Of a stretch of DNA of 64,000 nucleotides, positions 18,030-27,529 are shown piece by piece. Source of the DNA: Streptomyces lucensis JCM 4490 (GTDB lineage Bacteria > Actinomycetota > Actinomycetes > Streptomycetales > Streptomycetaceae); the NCBI RefSeq assembly GCF_014650035.1, contig NZ_BMUE01000001.1, positions 682,001-746,000 of the forward strand, given 5' to 3'. The notes below the pieces were generated by a model. That model was given only the letters and a program-made list of their open reading frames with translations. It was not told where the DNA came from and did no database searches. Each line of letters opens with the position of its first letter. Position 1 is the stretch's first letter. Made by a program: the position numbers and the translations under genes.

Positions 18030-19625
18030 ATGGACGTGATGCCGCTGCTGTTGCTGGTGGCGGGGAGCGCGGCGGTGGCGGGGGCCGCGCGGCGCACGCC
18101 GGTGCCCGCGCCCCTGCTGCTGGTCGCCGCCGGCCTGGCGGTCTCCTATCTCCCCGGGGTCCCCCACTACGCGCTGGACCCCGAGGTCGTGCTGCCCCTG
18201 GTGCTGCCTCCGCTCCTGTACAAGGAGGGCACCGAGAGCTCGTACCTCGACCTGCGCGCGCAGAAGCGGCCCGTGGGACTGCTGTCGATCGGGTACGTGC
18301 TGTTCGCGACCCTCGCCGTCGGCTGGGTCGCCTACCTCGTCGTCCCCGGGCTGCCGCTGCCCGCGGCCCTGGTGCTGGGCGCGGTGGTGGCGCCGACGGA
18401 CGCGGTCGCGGCCGCCGCGATCGCCCGCCGGGTGGGTCTGCCGTCCAGGATCACCACCATCCTGCAGGGCGAGTCGCTGCTCAACGACGCCACCGCGATC
18501 ACCGCCTACAAGGTGGCCCTCGCCGCCGCCGTCGGGGCGGGCGCCACCTGGGCCGGCGGGATCGGTGAGTTCCTGCGGGCCGCGGTCGGCGGGGTCGTCG
18601 TCGGTCTCGTGCTGATGATGCCGATCCACTGGCTGCGCACGCATCTGACCGAGGCGCTGCTGCAGAACACCCTCTCCCTGCTGATCCCCTTCGTCGCCTA
18701 CGGCGTGGCCGAGCAGTTCCACGGCTCCGGCGTCCTCGCGGTCGTCGTGGTCGCGGTCTATCTCGGGCACCACGCGTGGGAGGTCGACTTCGCCACCCGG
18801 CTCCAGGAGGAGGCGGTGTGGCGCATGGTGGCCTTCCTGCTGGAGTCGGCGGTCTTCGCGCTGATCGGCCTCCAGCTGCCGGTGGTGATCCGCGGCATCC
18901 GGCAGTACCAGGGCATCGACGCGCTCTGGTACGCGGTCGCGGTCTTCGCCGTGGTGGTCGTGGCCCGGTTCGTGTGGGTGTACCCGGCCGCGTTCCTGCC
19001 GCGCCTGCTGTCCCGACGGGTCCGGGAGCGGGAGGAGAACCCGACCTGGCGGGCGCCGATCGTGACCTCCTGGGCCGCGATGCGGGGAGTGGTCTCGCTG
19101 GCCATCGCCTTCTCGATCCCGCTGACGGTGGACGACGGCAGCCCCTTCCCGCAGCGGAACCTGATCCTCTTCCTGACCTTCGCCACCGTCATCGGCACAC
19201 TGGTCGTCCAGGGCCTGACCCTCGCCCCGCTGATCCGCCTGCTCCGTTTCCCGGGCCGCGACCGGCAGGCCGAGACGCTCGCCGAGGCCAACGCCCAGGC
19301 GCAGGCCTCCCGGGCCGCCGAGACCCGCCTCGACGAACTCCTCACCGACGAGCGCAACACCCTGCCCCCACCGCTCGCGGAGCGGCTGCGCCAGGTCCTG
19401 GAACGCCGCCGCAACGCCGTCTGGGAGCGCCTCGGCCAGACCAACCCGGTCACCGGCGAGTCCGTGGACGACACCTACCGCCGGCTGTCCCGCGAGATGA
19501 TCGGTGCCGAACGCGAGGTGTTCGTCAAGCTCCGCGACCACCGCTACATCGACGACGAGATGCTCCGCACCCTGTTGCGCCGGCTCGACCTGGAGGAGGC
19601 CGCCGCCTTCCGGGAGGAGGCGTGA
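18030..19625 (+). CDS. NhaP-type Na+/H+ antiporter (CPA1 family)
   Basis: The product (531 aa) has about 12 membrane helices over residues 1-410 and a cytoplasmic C-terminal part of about 120 residues rich in Glu and Arg. The ion-site motif of CPA1 proteins is visible as GAVVAPTDAVAAAA, followed by ESLLNDATAI. It exchanges cytoplasmic Na+ (or K+) for external protons, serving pH and salt balance. It is divergent from the UBP zinc finger gene. The C-terminal tail may be regulatory. Confidence 0.92.
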   Translation: MDVMPLLLLVAGSAAVAGAARRTPVPAPLLLVAAGLAVSYLPGVPHYALDPEVVLPLVLPPLLYKEGTESSYLDLRAQKRPVGLLSIGYVLFATLAVGWVAYLVVPGLPLPAALVLGAVVAPTDAVAAAAIARRVGLPSRITTILQGESLLNDATAITAYKVALAAAVGAGATWAGGIGEFLRAAVGGVVVGLVLMMPIHWLRTHLTEALLQNTLSLLIPFVAYGVAEQFHGSGVLAVVVVAVYLGHHAWEVDFATRLQEEAVWRMVAFLLESAVFALIGLQLPVVIRGIRQYQGIDALWYAVAVFAVVVVARFVWVYPAAFLPRLLSRRVREREENPTWRAPIVTSWAAMRGVVSLAIAFSIPLTVDDGSPFPQRNLILFLTFATVIGTLVVQGLTLAPLIRLLRFPGRDRQAETLAEANAQAQASRAAETRLDELLTDERNTLPPPLAERLRQVLERRRNAVWERLGQTNPVTGESVDDTYRRLSREMIGAEREVFVKLRDHRYIDDEMLRTLLRRLDLEEAAAFREEA

Positions 19626-19645
19626 GGCGGGCGCGCCGGCCGTGA

Positions 19646-20527
19646 TCAGGCGGTCAGCACGGCCGCCACGGCCGTACCGCGCGGGAACGCCCCTTCCCCG
19701 GCGAGCGCGGCGAGCGCGTAGAGCAGTTTGGCGACATACAGCCGCTCCACCGGCACCCCGTGCCGCTGTTCGAAATCCTGGGCGAACGCTTCCAGTTCGG
19801 CGGGCACGCGCGCGTACCCGCCGAAATGGAACCGCTCGTCGAGCGACCAGTGACCCCGCCGGCCGCCGAAGGCCTCCTCCTGCAGGCGGCGTATGTCACC
19901 CTCCAGGAACCCGCCCCTGAGCACCGGCACCCCCATCACCCGCTGCCCCGCGCCCAGCCCGGCCGCCAGACCGGCCAGCGTGCCGCCCGTGCCGCAGGCG
20001 ATCGCCACCACGCCGGCCCGCCCCCGCAGCTCCTCGCCCAGGGCCCCGCAGCCCCGTACCGCCGCCGCGTTGCTGCCGCCCTCCGGCACCACGTACGCGT
20101 CCCGCGCACCGGCCGCCCGGAGCATGCCGGCCAGCGTCCGCGGCTCGGTCTTGCGCCGGTACGCCGCCCGGTCCACGAAGTGCAGGCGCATGCCGTCGGC
20201 CGCGCACCGGGCCAGGGACGGGTTGAGCGGGCGGTCCGCCAGCTCCTGCCCGCGGACCACGCCGACCGTGGGGAAGCCGAGGAGGCGGCCCGCGGCGGCG
20301 GTGGCCCGCAGGTGGTTGGAGTAGGCGCCGCCGAAGGTGACCAGCGGCCGTCCGCCCGCCGCCTCGATGTTCGGCACCAGCTTGCGCCACTTGTTGCCGA
20401 TCAGCTCCGGATGGATCAGGTCGTCGCGCTTGAGGAGGAGACGGACGCCGTGGCGGTCGAAACGGTCGTCGCGCACCTCCTGGAGCGGGGAGGGGAGGCG
20501 GGGAGCGAGCGGGGCGGTGCTGGTCAC
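19646..20527 (-). CDS. PLP-dependent D-cysteine desulfhydrase / ACC deaminase-like enzyme
   Basis: This 293-aa fold type II PLP enzyme has the Schiff-base Lys in ELIGNKWRKL, the substrate loop TFGGAYSNHLRA and the phosphate-binding loop AIACGTGGTLAG. Relatives are D-cysteine desulfhydrase and 1-aminocyclopropane-1-carboxylate deaminase; the length is shorter than both (about 330 aa), so I cannot assign the substrate. It converges on the antiporter gene with a 20-bp gap. It starts at ATG or GTG near 20527. Confidence 0.8.
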   Translation of the reverse strand: MTSTAPLAPRLPSPLQEVRDDRFDRHGVRLLLKRDDLIHPELIGNKWRKLVPNIEAAGGRPLVTFGGAYSNHLRATAAAGRLLGFPTVGVVRGQELADRPLNPSLARCAADGMRLHFVDRAAYRRKTEPRTLAGMLRAAGARDAYVVPEGGSNAAAVRGCGALGEELRGRAGVVAIACGTGGTLAGLAAGLGAGQRVMGVPVLRGGFLEGDIRRLQEEAFGGRRGHWSLDERFHFGGYARVPAELEAFAQDFEQRHGVPVERLYVAKLLYALAALAGEGAFPRGTAVAAVLTA

Positions 20528-20620
20528 GGTTCATTGTCACCCGCGGGATCGTCGCCCTGAAGGGGCACCGGGAACCGCCTGACCGGCCAGCGGGGACGGG
20601 CGGCCCGTGGCGGGCACGCC

Positions 20621-21226
20621 CTACTCCCCGCCCGCCTCCCGCAGCCGCTTCTCGATCCGCCTGCGCAGCCATGCCATCGAGAACCCGCGCGGGTCCACCT
20701 TGCCCGGCTGCCACTCCCGGTGGCCGATCACCGACCGCTGCGTCCAGTCGTGCCGCCGGCACACCGCGGCCGCCGCCCGCACGATCGCCTCAAGCTGGGC
20801 CTCGGGCCACGGGTCCTCGCCGTCGCCCAGGTTCTCGCACTCGAAGCCGTAGAAGTGCCGGTTGCCGTCGGTGTTCGCCTCGGTGTCCGGCGGCAGGCCC
20901 TTCTCGGCGATGACGGCCCTCAGGACGTCGTCGTCACCGAGCCCGGCGTGGTTGGTGCGGCCGTAGCCGACGAGGTGGACCATGCCGTCCTTGGTGATCA
21001 CGCCGTGGCACAGCGGGCCCGGCAGCGCCGGGTCGCCGTCGCGGCAGATCTCCACCGTGCGCGCGCTGCCCCGGGTCACCGTGTGGTGGATCATCACGCC
21101 GTGGACGGGACCCCAGGGGCCCTTGTGGTTGCGGTTGTGGTGCCGCCAGTCGCCGACCTCGACGACCGTGAGGCCCTCCGCCCCGAGGGCGTCCAGGAAC
21201 TCGCCGGCGGACATGGGTGGGGCCAT
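20621..21226 (-). CDS. N-acetylmuramoyl-L-alanine amidase (Amidase_2/PGRP fold)
   Basis: The enzyme (201 aa) cuts the bond between muramic acid and the stem peptide of peptidoglycan. Zinc-site segments are GVMIHHTVT near the N-terminus and GHREWQPGKVDP near the C-terminus, with HFYGFECEN between. The start is ATG 21226 because AAGGAGT is 8 nt upstream; the frame runs open to 21691 but that stretch is not conserved. There is no signal peptide in this form, so it may be released by lysis, act on recycled muropeptides, or be phage-derived. Confidence 0.88.
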   Translation of the reverse strand: MAPPMSAGEFLDALGAEGLTVVEVGDWRHHNRNHKGPWGPVHGVMIHHTVTRGSARTVEICRDGDPALPGPLCHGVITKDGMVHLVGYGRTNHAGLGDDDVLRAVIAEKGLPPDTEANTDGNRHFYGFECENLGDGEDPWPEAQLEAIVRAAAAVCRRHDWTQRSVIGHREWQPGKVDPRGFSMAWLRRRIEKRLREAGGE

Positions 21227-21521
21227 GACCGACTCCTTCGTGCCGTGCCGTGCCCGGTGACCGCCGGCGGCGGCCACCCCGTACCGCGGGCTTCTACCGA
21301 AACCGGACGTCGCGGACACATCGTTCGGACGGCGTGCGAGCCGATCCGGACATGACGGGCATCCGGGCCGGTCATGGACAAGATCCCTCTTTCTGCCCAG
21401 TAGTGCGATGATCCATTCCCGCTCTTTCGGGTAATGGTGCGGGCACGTTGCGTGATGGAACGCTGGTGTGTGAGACCGGTGTGCGAGTCGGCGCCGGGCA
21501 TACATGAGAGGGCGTTTCCTT

Positions 21522-22928
21522 ATGTCGGTAGGCGAAGAGGTCCGCACGGATGACGGCAGGCCGCAGCAGTCCCTCGGGACGGCGGCAGCGCGGAACCTGG
21601 CCACCACCACCAAGTCCGCGCCGCAGATGCAGGAGATCAGCTCCCGCTGGCTGCTGCGCACGCTCCCCTGGGTGGACGTCCAGGGCGGCACGTACCGGGT
21701 GAACAGGCGCCTGACCTACGCGGTCGGTGACGGCCGCATCACCTTCGTCAAGACCGGGGACCAGGTGGAGGTCATCCCGGCCGAACTCGGCGAGCTGCCG
21801 GCCCTGCGGTCGTACGAGGACCACGAGGTGCTGACGGAGCTGGCCCGGCGCTGCCGGCAGCGCGACTTCGCGCCCGGCGAGGTGATCGCCGACTTCGGCA
21901 ACCAGACGAGCGGCGTGTACCTGCTGGCCCACGGCAGGGTGGAGAAGGTCGGCACCGGCCCGTACGGCGACGACGCCGTCCTCGGGGTCCTCGCCGACGG
22001 CGCCTACTTCGGCGACCAGGCGCTGCTGGACTCGGACGCCATCTGGGAGTACACCCTCCGCGCGGACACCGCGACCACGGTGCTCATCCTCGGCCGCCAG
22101 GACTTCGAGCAGGTGGCGGAGCGCTCCGCCACCCTCCGCGAGCACCTGGAAGGGCTGCGCGCGATCCCCCGGCAACGCACCAACAAGTACGGCGAGAAGG
22201 AGGTCGAGCTGGCGGCCGGCCACTCCGGGGAGGCGGACATCCCGCACACCTTCGTGGACTACGAGGCCCGGCCCCGCGAGTACGAACTGAGCATCGCCCA
22301 GACCGTGCTGCGCATCCACACGCGCGTGGCCGACCTGTACAACCAGCCGATGAACCAGACCGAGCAGCAGTTGCGGCTCACGGTCGAGGCGCTCAAGGAG
22401 CGTCAGGAGCACGAACTGGTCAACAACCGGGAGTTCGGCCTCCTCCACAACTGCGAGTACGACCAGCGGATCCAGCCGCACGACGGCGTGCCGAGCCCGG
22501 ACGACCTGGACGAGCTGCTCAGCCGCCGCCGGGGCACCAAGCTGCTCCTGGCCCACCCGCGCGCGATCTCCGCGATCGGACGTGAGCTGAACAAGCGGGG
22601 ACTGGTCCCGGAGACGATCGACATCGCCGGCCACCGCATCCCCACCTGGCGCGGCGTGCCGATCTACCCGTGCAACAAGATCCCGATCAGCGAGGCCCGC
22701 ACGACCTCCGTCATCGCCATGCGTACCGGCGAGGCCGAGCAGGGCGTGATCGGCCTCAGGCAGTCCGGCGTCCCGGACGAGATCGAGCCGAGCCTGTCCG
22801 TCCGGTTCATGGGCATCAACGAACAGGCCATCATCAAGTACCTCGTGACGGCCTACTACTCGGCCGCCGTCCTGGTGCCCGACGCGCTCGGTGTGCTGGA
22901 GAACGTCGAGATCGGCCGATGGCGGTGA
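21522..22928 (+). CDS. Family 2B encapsulin shell protein with inserted cyclic-nucleotide-binding domain
   Basis: This 468-aa protein has the HK97-type shell fold split by a cNMP-binding domain (about residues 80-200, with [20 protein letters not shown] and [11 protein letters not shown]). After it come the shell segments, including [20 protein letters not shown] and the end region [20 protein letters not shown]. Family 2B encapsulins form nanocompartments whose cargo is encoded next door; here that is a polyprenyl synthase. I chose ATG 21522 ([10 protein letters not shown]) over 21504 by homology and the AGAGGG spacing. Binding of a nucleotide could gate the shell, which is inference. Confidence 0.92.
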   Translation: MSVGEEVRTDDGRPQQSLGTAAARNLATTTKSAPQMQEISSRWLLRTLPWVDVQGGTYRVNRRLTYAVGDGRITFVKTGDQVEVIPAELGELPALRSYEDHEVLTELARRCRQRDFAPGEVIADFGNQTSGVYLLAHGRVEKVGTGPYGDDAVLGVLADGAYFGDQALLDSDAIWEYTLRADTATTVLILGRQDFEQVAERSATLREHLEGLRAIPRQRTNKYGEKEVELAAGHSGEADIPHTFVDYEARPREYELSIAQTVLRIHTRVADLYNQPMNQTEQQLRLTVEALKERQEHELVNNREFGLLHNCEYDQRIQPHDGVPSPDDLDELLSRRRGTKLLLAHPRAISAIGRELNKRGLVPETIDIAGHRIPTWRGVPIYPCNKIPISEARTTSVIAMRTGEAEQGVIGLRQSGVPDEIEPSLSVRFMGINEQAIIKYLVTAYYSAAVLVPDALGVLENVEIGRWR

Positions 22929-23040
22929 CGTCCCCGCACGCCGTGGCCGTGTCCCGGCCTTCCGGGGCGGGTAGACCCCGGGGGTACGCGTCCGCCCGGG
23001 CCGGCGGCGCCGGTGCCGGCGGACGTGACGAGGGGGAGGC

Positions 23041-24192
23041 ATGGCCAGGTTCATGACGGAGACGGAACACCGCGCGCCCGCCGTGCCGCGTGCCGGGACG
23101 GCGGAGGGCCGCCGGGGCGGGACGGGGGAGAACGCCACCGGTCCGCTCGACGGGCAGGAGGAGGCCGCGGCGCTGCTGGAGCGCACGCGAGCCCTGGTCG
23201 ACCCCGAGCTGCGCGCGGCCGTCGAGTCGCTGCCCGGCGCCATGCGCAGCATCGCGCTCTACCACTTCGGCTGGCGGCAGGCCGACGGCACCCCGGCGGC
23301 GGGCAGCGCCGGCAAGGCCGTACGGCCCGCGCTCGTCCTGGCCGCCGCCGCCGCGCTCGGCGGCCCGGCGGCCGGGGCGGCGGCCGTCCGGGCGGCAGCG
23401 GCGGTCGAACTGGTTCACAACTTCACGTTGCTGCACGACGACGTGATGGACCGGGACACCACCAGACGGCACCGGCCGACGGCCTGGACGGTGTTCGGCG
23501 ACACCGGTGCGATCCTCGCCGGGGACGCCCTGCAGGCACTGGCCCTCCGGCTGCTCGCCGAGGACCCGCACCCCGCCGCCGTACCGGCCGCCGCCCGGCT
23601 CACGGCCTGTGTGGTGGAGCTGTGCGCCGGCCAGCACACCGACACCGATCTGGAGCGGCGGGCCCCGGACGAGGTCACCCTCGACGAGGTGCTCGTCATG
23701 GCCGAGGCGAAGACCGGCGCGTTGCTGGGCTGCGCCTGCGCCATCGGCGCGCTGTACGCGGGCGCCGGGGAGGAGGACGTGGCCGCGCTGGACGGCTTCG
23801 GCCGCCAGGCCGGGCTCGCCTTCCAGCTGATCGACGACGTCATCGGCATATGGGGCGACCCGCGCCGCACCGGCAAGCCGGCCGGAGCGGACCTCGTGGC
23901 CCGCAAGAAGTCCCTGCCCGTGGTGGCGGCGCTCGCCGCCGGTACCCCGGCGGCGGCCGAACTCGCCTCGCTGTACGGGAAGCCCCACGTGAAGGAGGCG
24001 GCGGACGCGGCCGAGGAGATCACACGTGCGACGCAGGCCGTCGAGCGGGCCGGTGGCCGGGACTGGGCGCAGGCGGAGGCGGCCGACCGCATGGCCCGCG
24101 CCATGCAGGAACTCGCCCGCGCGGTCGCTGACCCGGAGTCGGCGGGCGGTCTGCTGGCACTCGCCGAGTTCGTGACCCGGCGCAGCAGTTGA
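23041..24192 (+). CDS. Polyprenyl diphosphate synthase, probable encapsulin cargo
   Basis: This 383-aa trans-prenyltransferase joins isopentenyl units to an allylic diphosphate. The first Asp-rich motif is DDVMD (133-137), the second is DDVIGIWGD (265-273), lacking the usual fifth Asp. GKAVRP gives the diphosphate-binding Lys-Arg. The first 40 residues are Gly, Ala, Glu and Arg rich and disordered, the kind of N-terminal tail that targets cargo into family 2 encapsulins. GAGGGGGAGG precedes ATG 23041. It follows the shell gene by 112 bp, so the two are likely one unit. The chain length of the product is unknown. Confidence 0.9.
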   Translation: MARFMTETEHRAPAVPRAGTAEGRRGGTGENATGPLDGQEEAAALLERTRALVDPELRAAVESLPGAMRSIALYHFGWRQADGTPAAGSAGKAVRPALVLAAAAALGGPAAGAAAVRAAAAVELVHNFTLLHDDVMDRDTTRRHRPTAWTVFGDTGAILAGDALQALALRLLAEDPHPAAVPAAARLTACVVELCAGQHTDTDLERRAPDEVTLDEVLVMAEAKTGALLGCACAIGALYAGAGEEDVAALDGFGRQAGLAFQLIDDVIGIWGDPRRTGKPAGADLVARKKSLPVVAALAAGTPAAAELASLYGKPHVKEAADAAEEITRATQAVERAGGRDWAQAEAADRMARAMQELARAVADPESAGGLLALAEFVTRRSS

Positions 24193-24289
24193 ACGCCGCC
24201 GGGCCACCCGGCAGCCCGGCAGGACCCCGGAGTCACCGGGTCCGTGCGGTTCCTGACCCCGCACGGACACCCGGACACTCCGGTCGGGC

Positions 24290-24322
24290 GGGCCCCGCAC
24301 ATCCCCACGGTGTGCGGGGCCC
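24290..24322 (+). terminator. Terminator of the encapsulin-prenyl synthase unit
   Basis: GGGCCCCGCACA / TGTGCGGGGCCC forms a 12-bp perfect stem with a 9-nt loop. A second hairpin (GTCCGTGCGG / CCGCACGGAC) lies just before it, about 24240-24269, giving a tandem terminator. Confidence 0.7.
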
Positions 24323-24436
24323 GTCGCCGTGTGTTCGGAAAAGCCTTGCGCTGACCCCCATCGCGGTACTACAACTGAAGCACTGCAACCGGAGTGGTCA
24401 ACCGATCGCGCCGAATCTCCACCGAAAGAGATCAGC

Positions 24437-25017
24437 TTGCGCAAGCTCTCGTACTTCATCGCCTGCTCGACGGCTTCATCGGGGACGAGCACGGCGACGC
24501 CTCGGAGATGCTCCGCTTCCTGGACGAGGAGTACCTCGCGTTCCTCAAGGCGGAGTTCCCCGAGACCATATCCACCCAGGGTCGCGTCCACCTCGGTGCC
24601 GACCACCTCCCGAACAAGCGGTTCGACACCGTCGTCCAGGGCCGGGCCAGCTACGACGAGGGGCTCAGGGCGGGCATCACCAGCCCCTACGGCCACCTGC
24701 GCGAGTACGTCGCCTCCCGGACCCTGGGCGCCTCACCCGACCCGCACGTCGAGATCATCGCCGACGGCCTGGTGGAACGGGTCCGCGCGCTCAAGGCCGA
24801 GGAAGGCGGACTGGACATCTACCTGTGCGGCGGCTCGCGCATCGCCGGGGAACTGTTCGACGAGATCGACGAACTCGTCATCAAGTCCTACCCGATCGTC
24901 TACGGCATGGGCATGCCGATGTTCACCACCGGCCTCGACATCAAGGAGTTCACCCTCGACGGGGTGCGCACCTTCGCCAACGGCGTGGTCGTACGGACGT
25001 ACACCAGGAAGCGCTGA
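24437..25017 (+). pseudogene. DHFR-like (RibD C-terminal family) reductase gene with an N-terminal frameshift
   Basis: Two frames together make a dihydrofolate-reductase-family protein of about 190 aa. The first frame gives the conserved start LRKLSYFIACS from TTG 24437, with GAAAGAG upstream. The second frame begins LDGFIGDEHGD and runs to the stop with YLCGGSRIAGEL and the C-terminal VVRTYTRKR. The junction near 24465 reads TGCTCGAC, where the family expects TGCTCGCTCGAC, so a 4-bp CTCG unit appears to be lost. The second frame could instead start at GTG 24394 with a foreign N-terminus. A sequencing error cannot be excluded. Confidence 0.65.
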
Positions 25018-25072
25018 GCGCGCGGACGTGCGCCGGGAAGCGCCGGCCGCGCGGCCGTCCTACCCTGGGGGC

Positions 25073-25273
25073 ATGGACAGGGAGGAAGCCGTCTGTCCCG
25101 TCTGCGGACAGCCGGTCGCGACCGTCGTCCGGCGGCACAAGACGCTGGGCGCCTGGGTGCCGGTGTGGAGCCCGGGCCCGTGCCGCAGCCCGGACTGCGC
25201 GTCCAACGCCGCCCCCGCCCCGCAGGCCGGCCCGACCGCCCGGCAGCACCCCGGGGAGCCCGCGGGCAAGTGA
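25073..25273 (+). CDS. Small zinc-ribbon-like protein
   Basis: This 66-aa protein has CPVCGQP near the start and CRSPDC in the middle, four cysteines that could bind one zinc. The remainder is Pro/Ala rich. I do not recognise a named family. The ATG follows CTGGGGGC, a weak ribosome binding site. It lies between the DHFR-like gene and the DUF952 gene, all on the plus strand with short gaps. Confidence 0.55.
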   Translation: MDREEAVCPVCGQPVATVVRRHKTLGAWVPVWSPGPCRSPDCASNAAPAPQAGPTARQHPGEPAGK

Positions 25274-25336
25274 CCCCCGGCCCGGTCCGGAAACGCGCCC
25301 GCGCGCCGCGTGCCGGCGCCGTCGTAGCGTGGGCGC

Positions 25337-25669
25337 ATGCCGAAACTGCCCCGCATCTTCCACGTCACCGAACGCTCCGTGTGGGAGGCGGCGCGCGAGC
25401 GCGGCGCCTTCGAGACGTCGACACGCGGCCGCACCCTGGCGGAGGAGGGCTTCATCCACTTCTCCACACGTGAGCAGCTTCCGCGCGTCGCCGCCTTCCT
25501 CTACGGCGACTACGACGGCCCGGACGAACTGGTCGTCCTCGTCGTCGACCCGGCCAGGGTCGGCGTGCCGGTGAAGTACGAGGCCGTGCAGCCGGGCGGG
25601 GAGGAGTTCCCGCACGTGTACGGCCCGGTGCCGGTCGACGCCGTGGTCGACGTGGAGCCGTGGGCGTGA
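25337..25669 (+). CDS. DUF952 domain protein
   Basis: The 110-aa product has the DUF952 pattern: IFHVTERSVWEAA at the start, EEGFIHFST in the middle and FPHVYGPVPVDAVV at the end. The family is related to glutathione-S-transferase-like small enzymes, but its reaction is not known to me. It ends 20 bp before the convergent peptidoglycan-binding gene. Confidence 0.82.
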   Translation: MPKLPRIFHVTERSVWEAARERGAFETSTRGRTLAEEGFIHFSTREQLPRVAAFLYGDYDGPDELVVLVVDPARVGVPVKYEAVQPGGEEFPHVYGPVPVDAVVDVEPWA

Positions 25670-25688
25670 CCGGGCCGGGTGCCGGACG

Positions 25689-26066
25689 TCACCTGAGGGT
25701 GGGCAGGTACGGGTAGCAGCCGTACTCGTCCTTGGTGGCCTCGATCATGACGTTGCCGGTCTGCGGACCGACGACGCCGTCCTGCTGCAGTCCCGCCCAC
25801 TTCTGGACGGCCAGGATCGCCCCGTAGGTGTCGCGGCCGAACGAGCCGTCCACGGCGACCGTGTGGTAGCCGGTCTGGTAGTGCAGGGAGTTGGAGATCT
25901 GCTGGACGCACTTGACGCTGGCGTACGCGTTGCTCCTGCCGTAACCGACATAGAGGGAACCGGAGTTCGGCACGGCCTGCGCCGTGCCGCTCAGGACGCC
26001 GACGGTGACGAGCGCGGCGGCCGCGGACAGGAACGCACCGCGCCGACGCATGGAGATGTTGCTCAA
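25689..26066 (-). CDS. Secreted peptidoglycan-binding-domain protein
   Basis: This 125-aa protein starts with a Sec signal peptide (basic MSNISMRRR, a hydrophobic core, cleavage near AQAVP). After it comes one peptidoglycan-binding type 1-like domain with VDGSFGRDTYGAILAVQKWAG and QDGVVGPQTG. It has no catalytic domain, so it probably binds the cell wall or is part of a larger surface assembly. Its two cysteines could form a disulfide. Confidence 0.8.
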   Translation of the reverse strand: MSNISMRRRGAFLSAAAALVTVGVLSGTAQAVPNSGSLYVGYGRSNAYASVKCVQQISNSLHYQTGYHTVAVDGSFGRDTYGAILAVQKWAGLQQDGVVGPQTGNVMIEATKDEYGCYPYLPTLR

Positions 26067-26262
26067 GGGACCCTCTGTTTTCTCGTGACCCGACTGTCAG
26101 CCGGAGCCCGGACGGCACATGGTGGCCGTTCCCGGGCGGAAGACGGGGCCTCGTGGCCCCGCGGTCGGACAGGGAAGAGTCTCGGTGGCGCTGCCAACAA
26201 CCGGCCAACGTACGGTCAACGACGCGCGACCGCACACCGGCGGCGCACGGGTCCTCCCGGGG

Positions 26263-27028
26263 CTACGCGACGGTGGACCGCCGGCCGCCCTCCGGCAGAC
26301 CGCCCGTCACCGGGTCCCGGCCGGTCAGGCAGTACGTGCCGCCGGCCGGATCGCGCAGCACCGCCCAGTGGGCGCCCTGGCGTACGAAGACGGCCCCCAG
26401 CTCCTCGTGCCGCGCGCGGACCGCGGCGATGTCCGCGCAGGCGAGGTCGAGATGGGCGGAGGCGGGGCGCTCGTCGTCCAGCCGCTGGAGCAGGAGCCGG
26501 ACCGGGAGGCCCGGCGGCGGCTCCAGCACCGTGAACTCCGGCCGGGACCCCGCCCGTTGCCGCCAGCCGGTGAGCCGGGCCCAGAACTCGGTCTCGGTGC
26601 CGTACGCGGACGGCGGGATGTCGAGGCACACCTGGTCCAGGCGGCTGCCCGCCACCACCGGCGGCCGCACCGACTCGCCCAGCCAGGGCACGACGCAGAA
26701 CAAGTGCCCCCCGGGCGACCGCAGCACGGCCCAGTCCCCGTGGTCCGCCACCGGCTCCGCGCCAAGGGTCCGGGCGAGCCCGGCCAGCTCCCGCACGTCC
26801 TCGGCGCACAGGTCCACATGGGCCCCGCCGTCACCCTCGCCCACGCCCTGGAGCTTCACGCACGCATCCGCCCCCTGGCCCTCGCCGGGCAGCAGCGTCA
26901 CGAACTCGCCGTGCTCGCCCCGGGGTTTCGGACAGACGGGTGCCGGTGACGGCCGTCCAGAAGGCGCGCGCCCCCGTCAGGCGGGCGGCGGGCCGGTCGG
27001 CGAAGGCGTAGGTCCAGCGGATGGTCAC
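26263..27028 (-). pseudogene. VOC-superfamily (glyoxalase/bleomycin-resistance-like) gene with a single-base frameshift
   Basis: The N-terminal frame, from GTG 27028, reads TIRWTYAFADRPAARLTGAR and continues to TGTRLSE. The C-terminal frame then carries EFVTLLPGEG and two VOC domains to the stop. The shift lies in GAAACCCCGGGGC (T-run at 26926-26928 on the plus strand); removing one A would give SEPRGEHGEFVTLLP in one frame, matching the family. Either the gene is broken or the read has an extra base. The second frame alone could start at GTG 26901 and give 212 aa lacking the first strand. Confidence 0.65.
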
Positions 27029-27071
27029 GGCCGGAAGTGTAGGCGTGAACCCCGGCCCGCCGCAGGGGAGA

Positions 27072-27488
27072 TCATCCCGCGGGCCGCTGGAGGAAGCGCA
27101 GCTGGTTCCCCGCCGGATCCCGGAAGGCGCAGTCGCGCACGCCGTACGGCTGGTCCGTCGGCTCCTGCAGCACATCCGCGCCGGACTCCCGCACCCGCTC
27201 GAACAGCGCGTCGCAGTCCTCGGTGGTGAAGATGACGCCGCGCAGCATGCCCTTGGCGAGCAGTTCGGCCATCGCCTGCCGGTCGGCGGGGGAGGCGTCC
27301 GGGTTCGCGCCGGGCGGCTCCAGCACGATCTCCACGTCCGGCTGGAGCGGCGAGCCCAGGGTCACCCAGCGCATGTTCTCGAAGGCCACGTCGTTGCGGA
27401 CCTCCAGGCCGAGCACGTCGCGGTAGAAGGCGAGGGCCTTGTCGTGGTCGTCCACCGCGATGAAGCACTGCTTGAGTTTCACGTCCAT
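27072..27488 (-). CDS. VOC-family protein (glyoxalase-like)
   Basis: This 138-aa protein is a single-module VOC protein: KQCFIAVDDHDKALAFYRDVLG at the start and YGVRDCAFRDPAGNQLRF at the end, with metal-ligand candidates at the usual strand positions. The substrate is unknown. It is followed by an AraC-type gene on the same strand upstream, 41 bp away, a common pairing in actinobacteria in which the regulator controls the VOC gene. Confidence 0.85.
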   Translation of the reverse strand: MDVKLKQCFIAVDDHDKALAFYRDVLGLEVRNDVAFENMRWVTLGSPLQPDVEIVLEPPGANPDASPADRQAMAELLAKGMLRGVIFTTEDCDALFERVRESGADVLQEPTDQPYGVRDCAFRDPAGNQLRFLQRPAG

Positions 27489-27529
27489 GGGGTCACGCTA
27501 GGCTCCTTCGCGTCCTGACGCGCGGGGCC

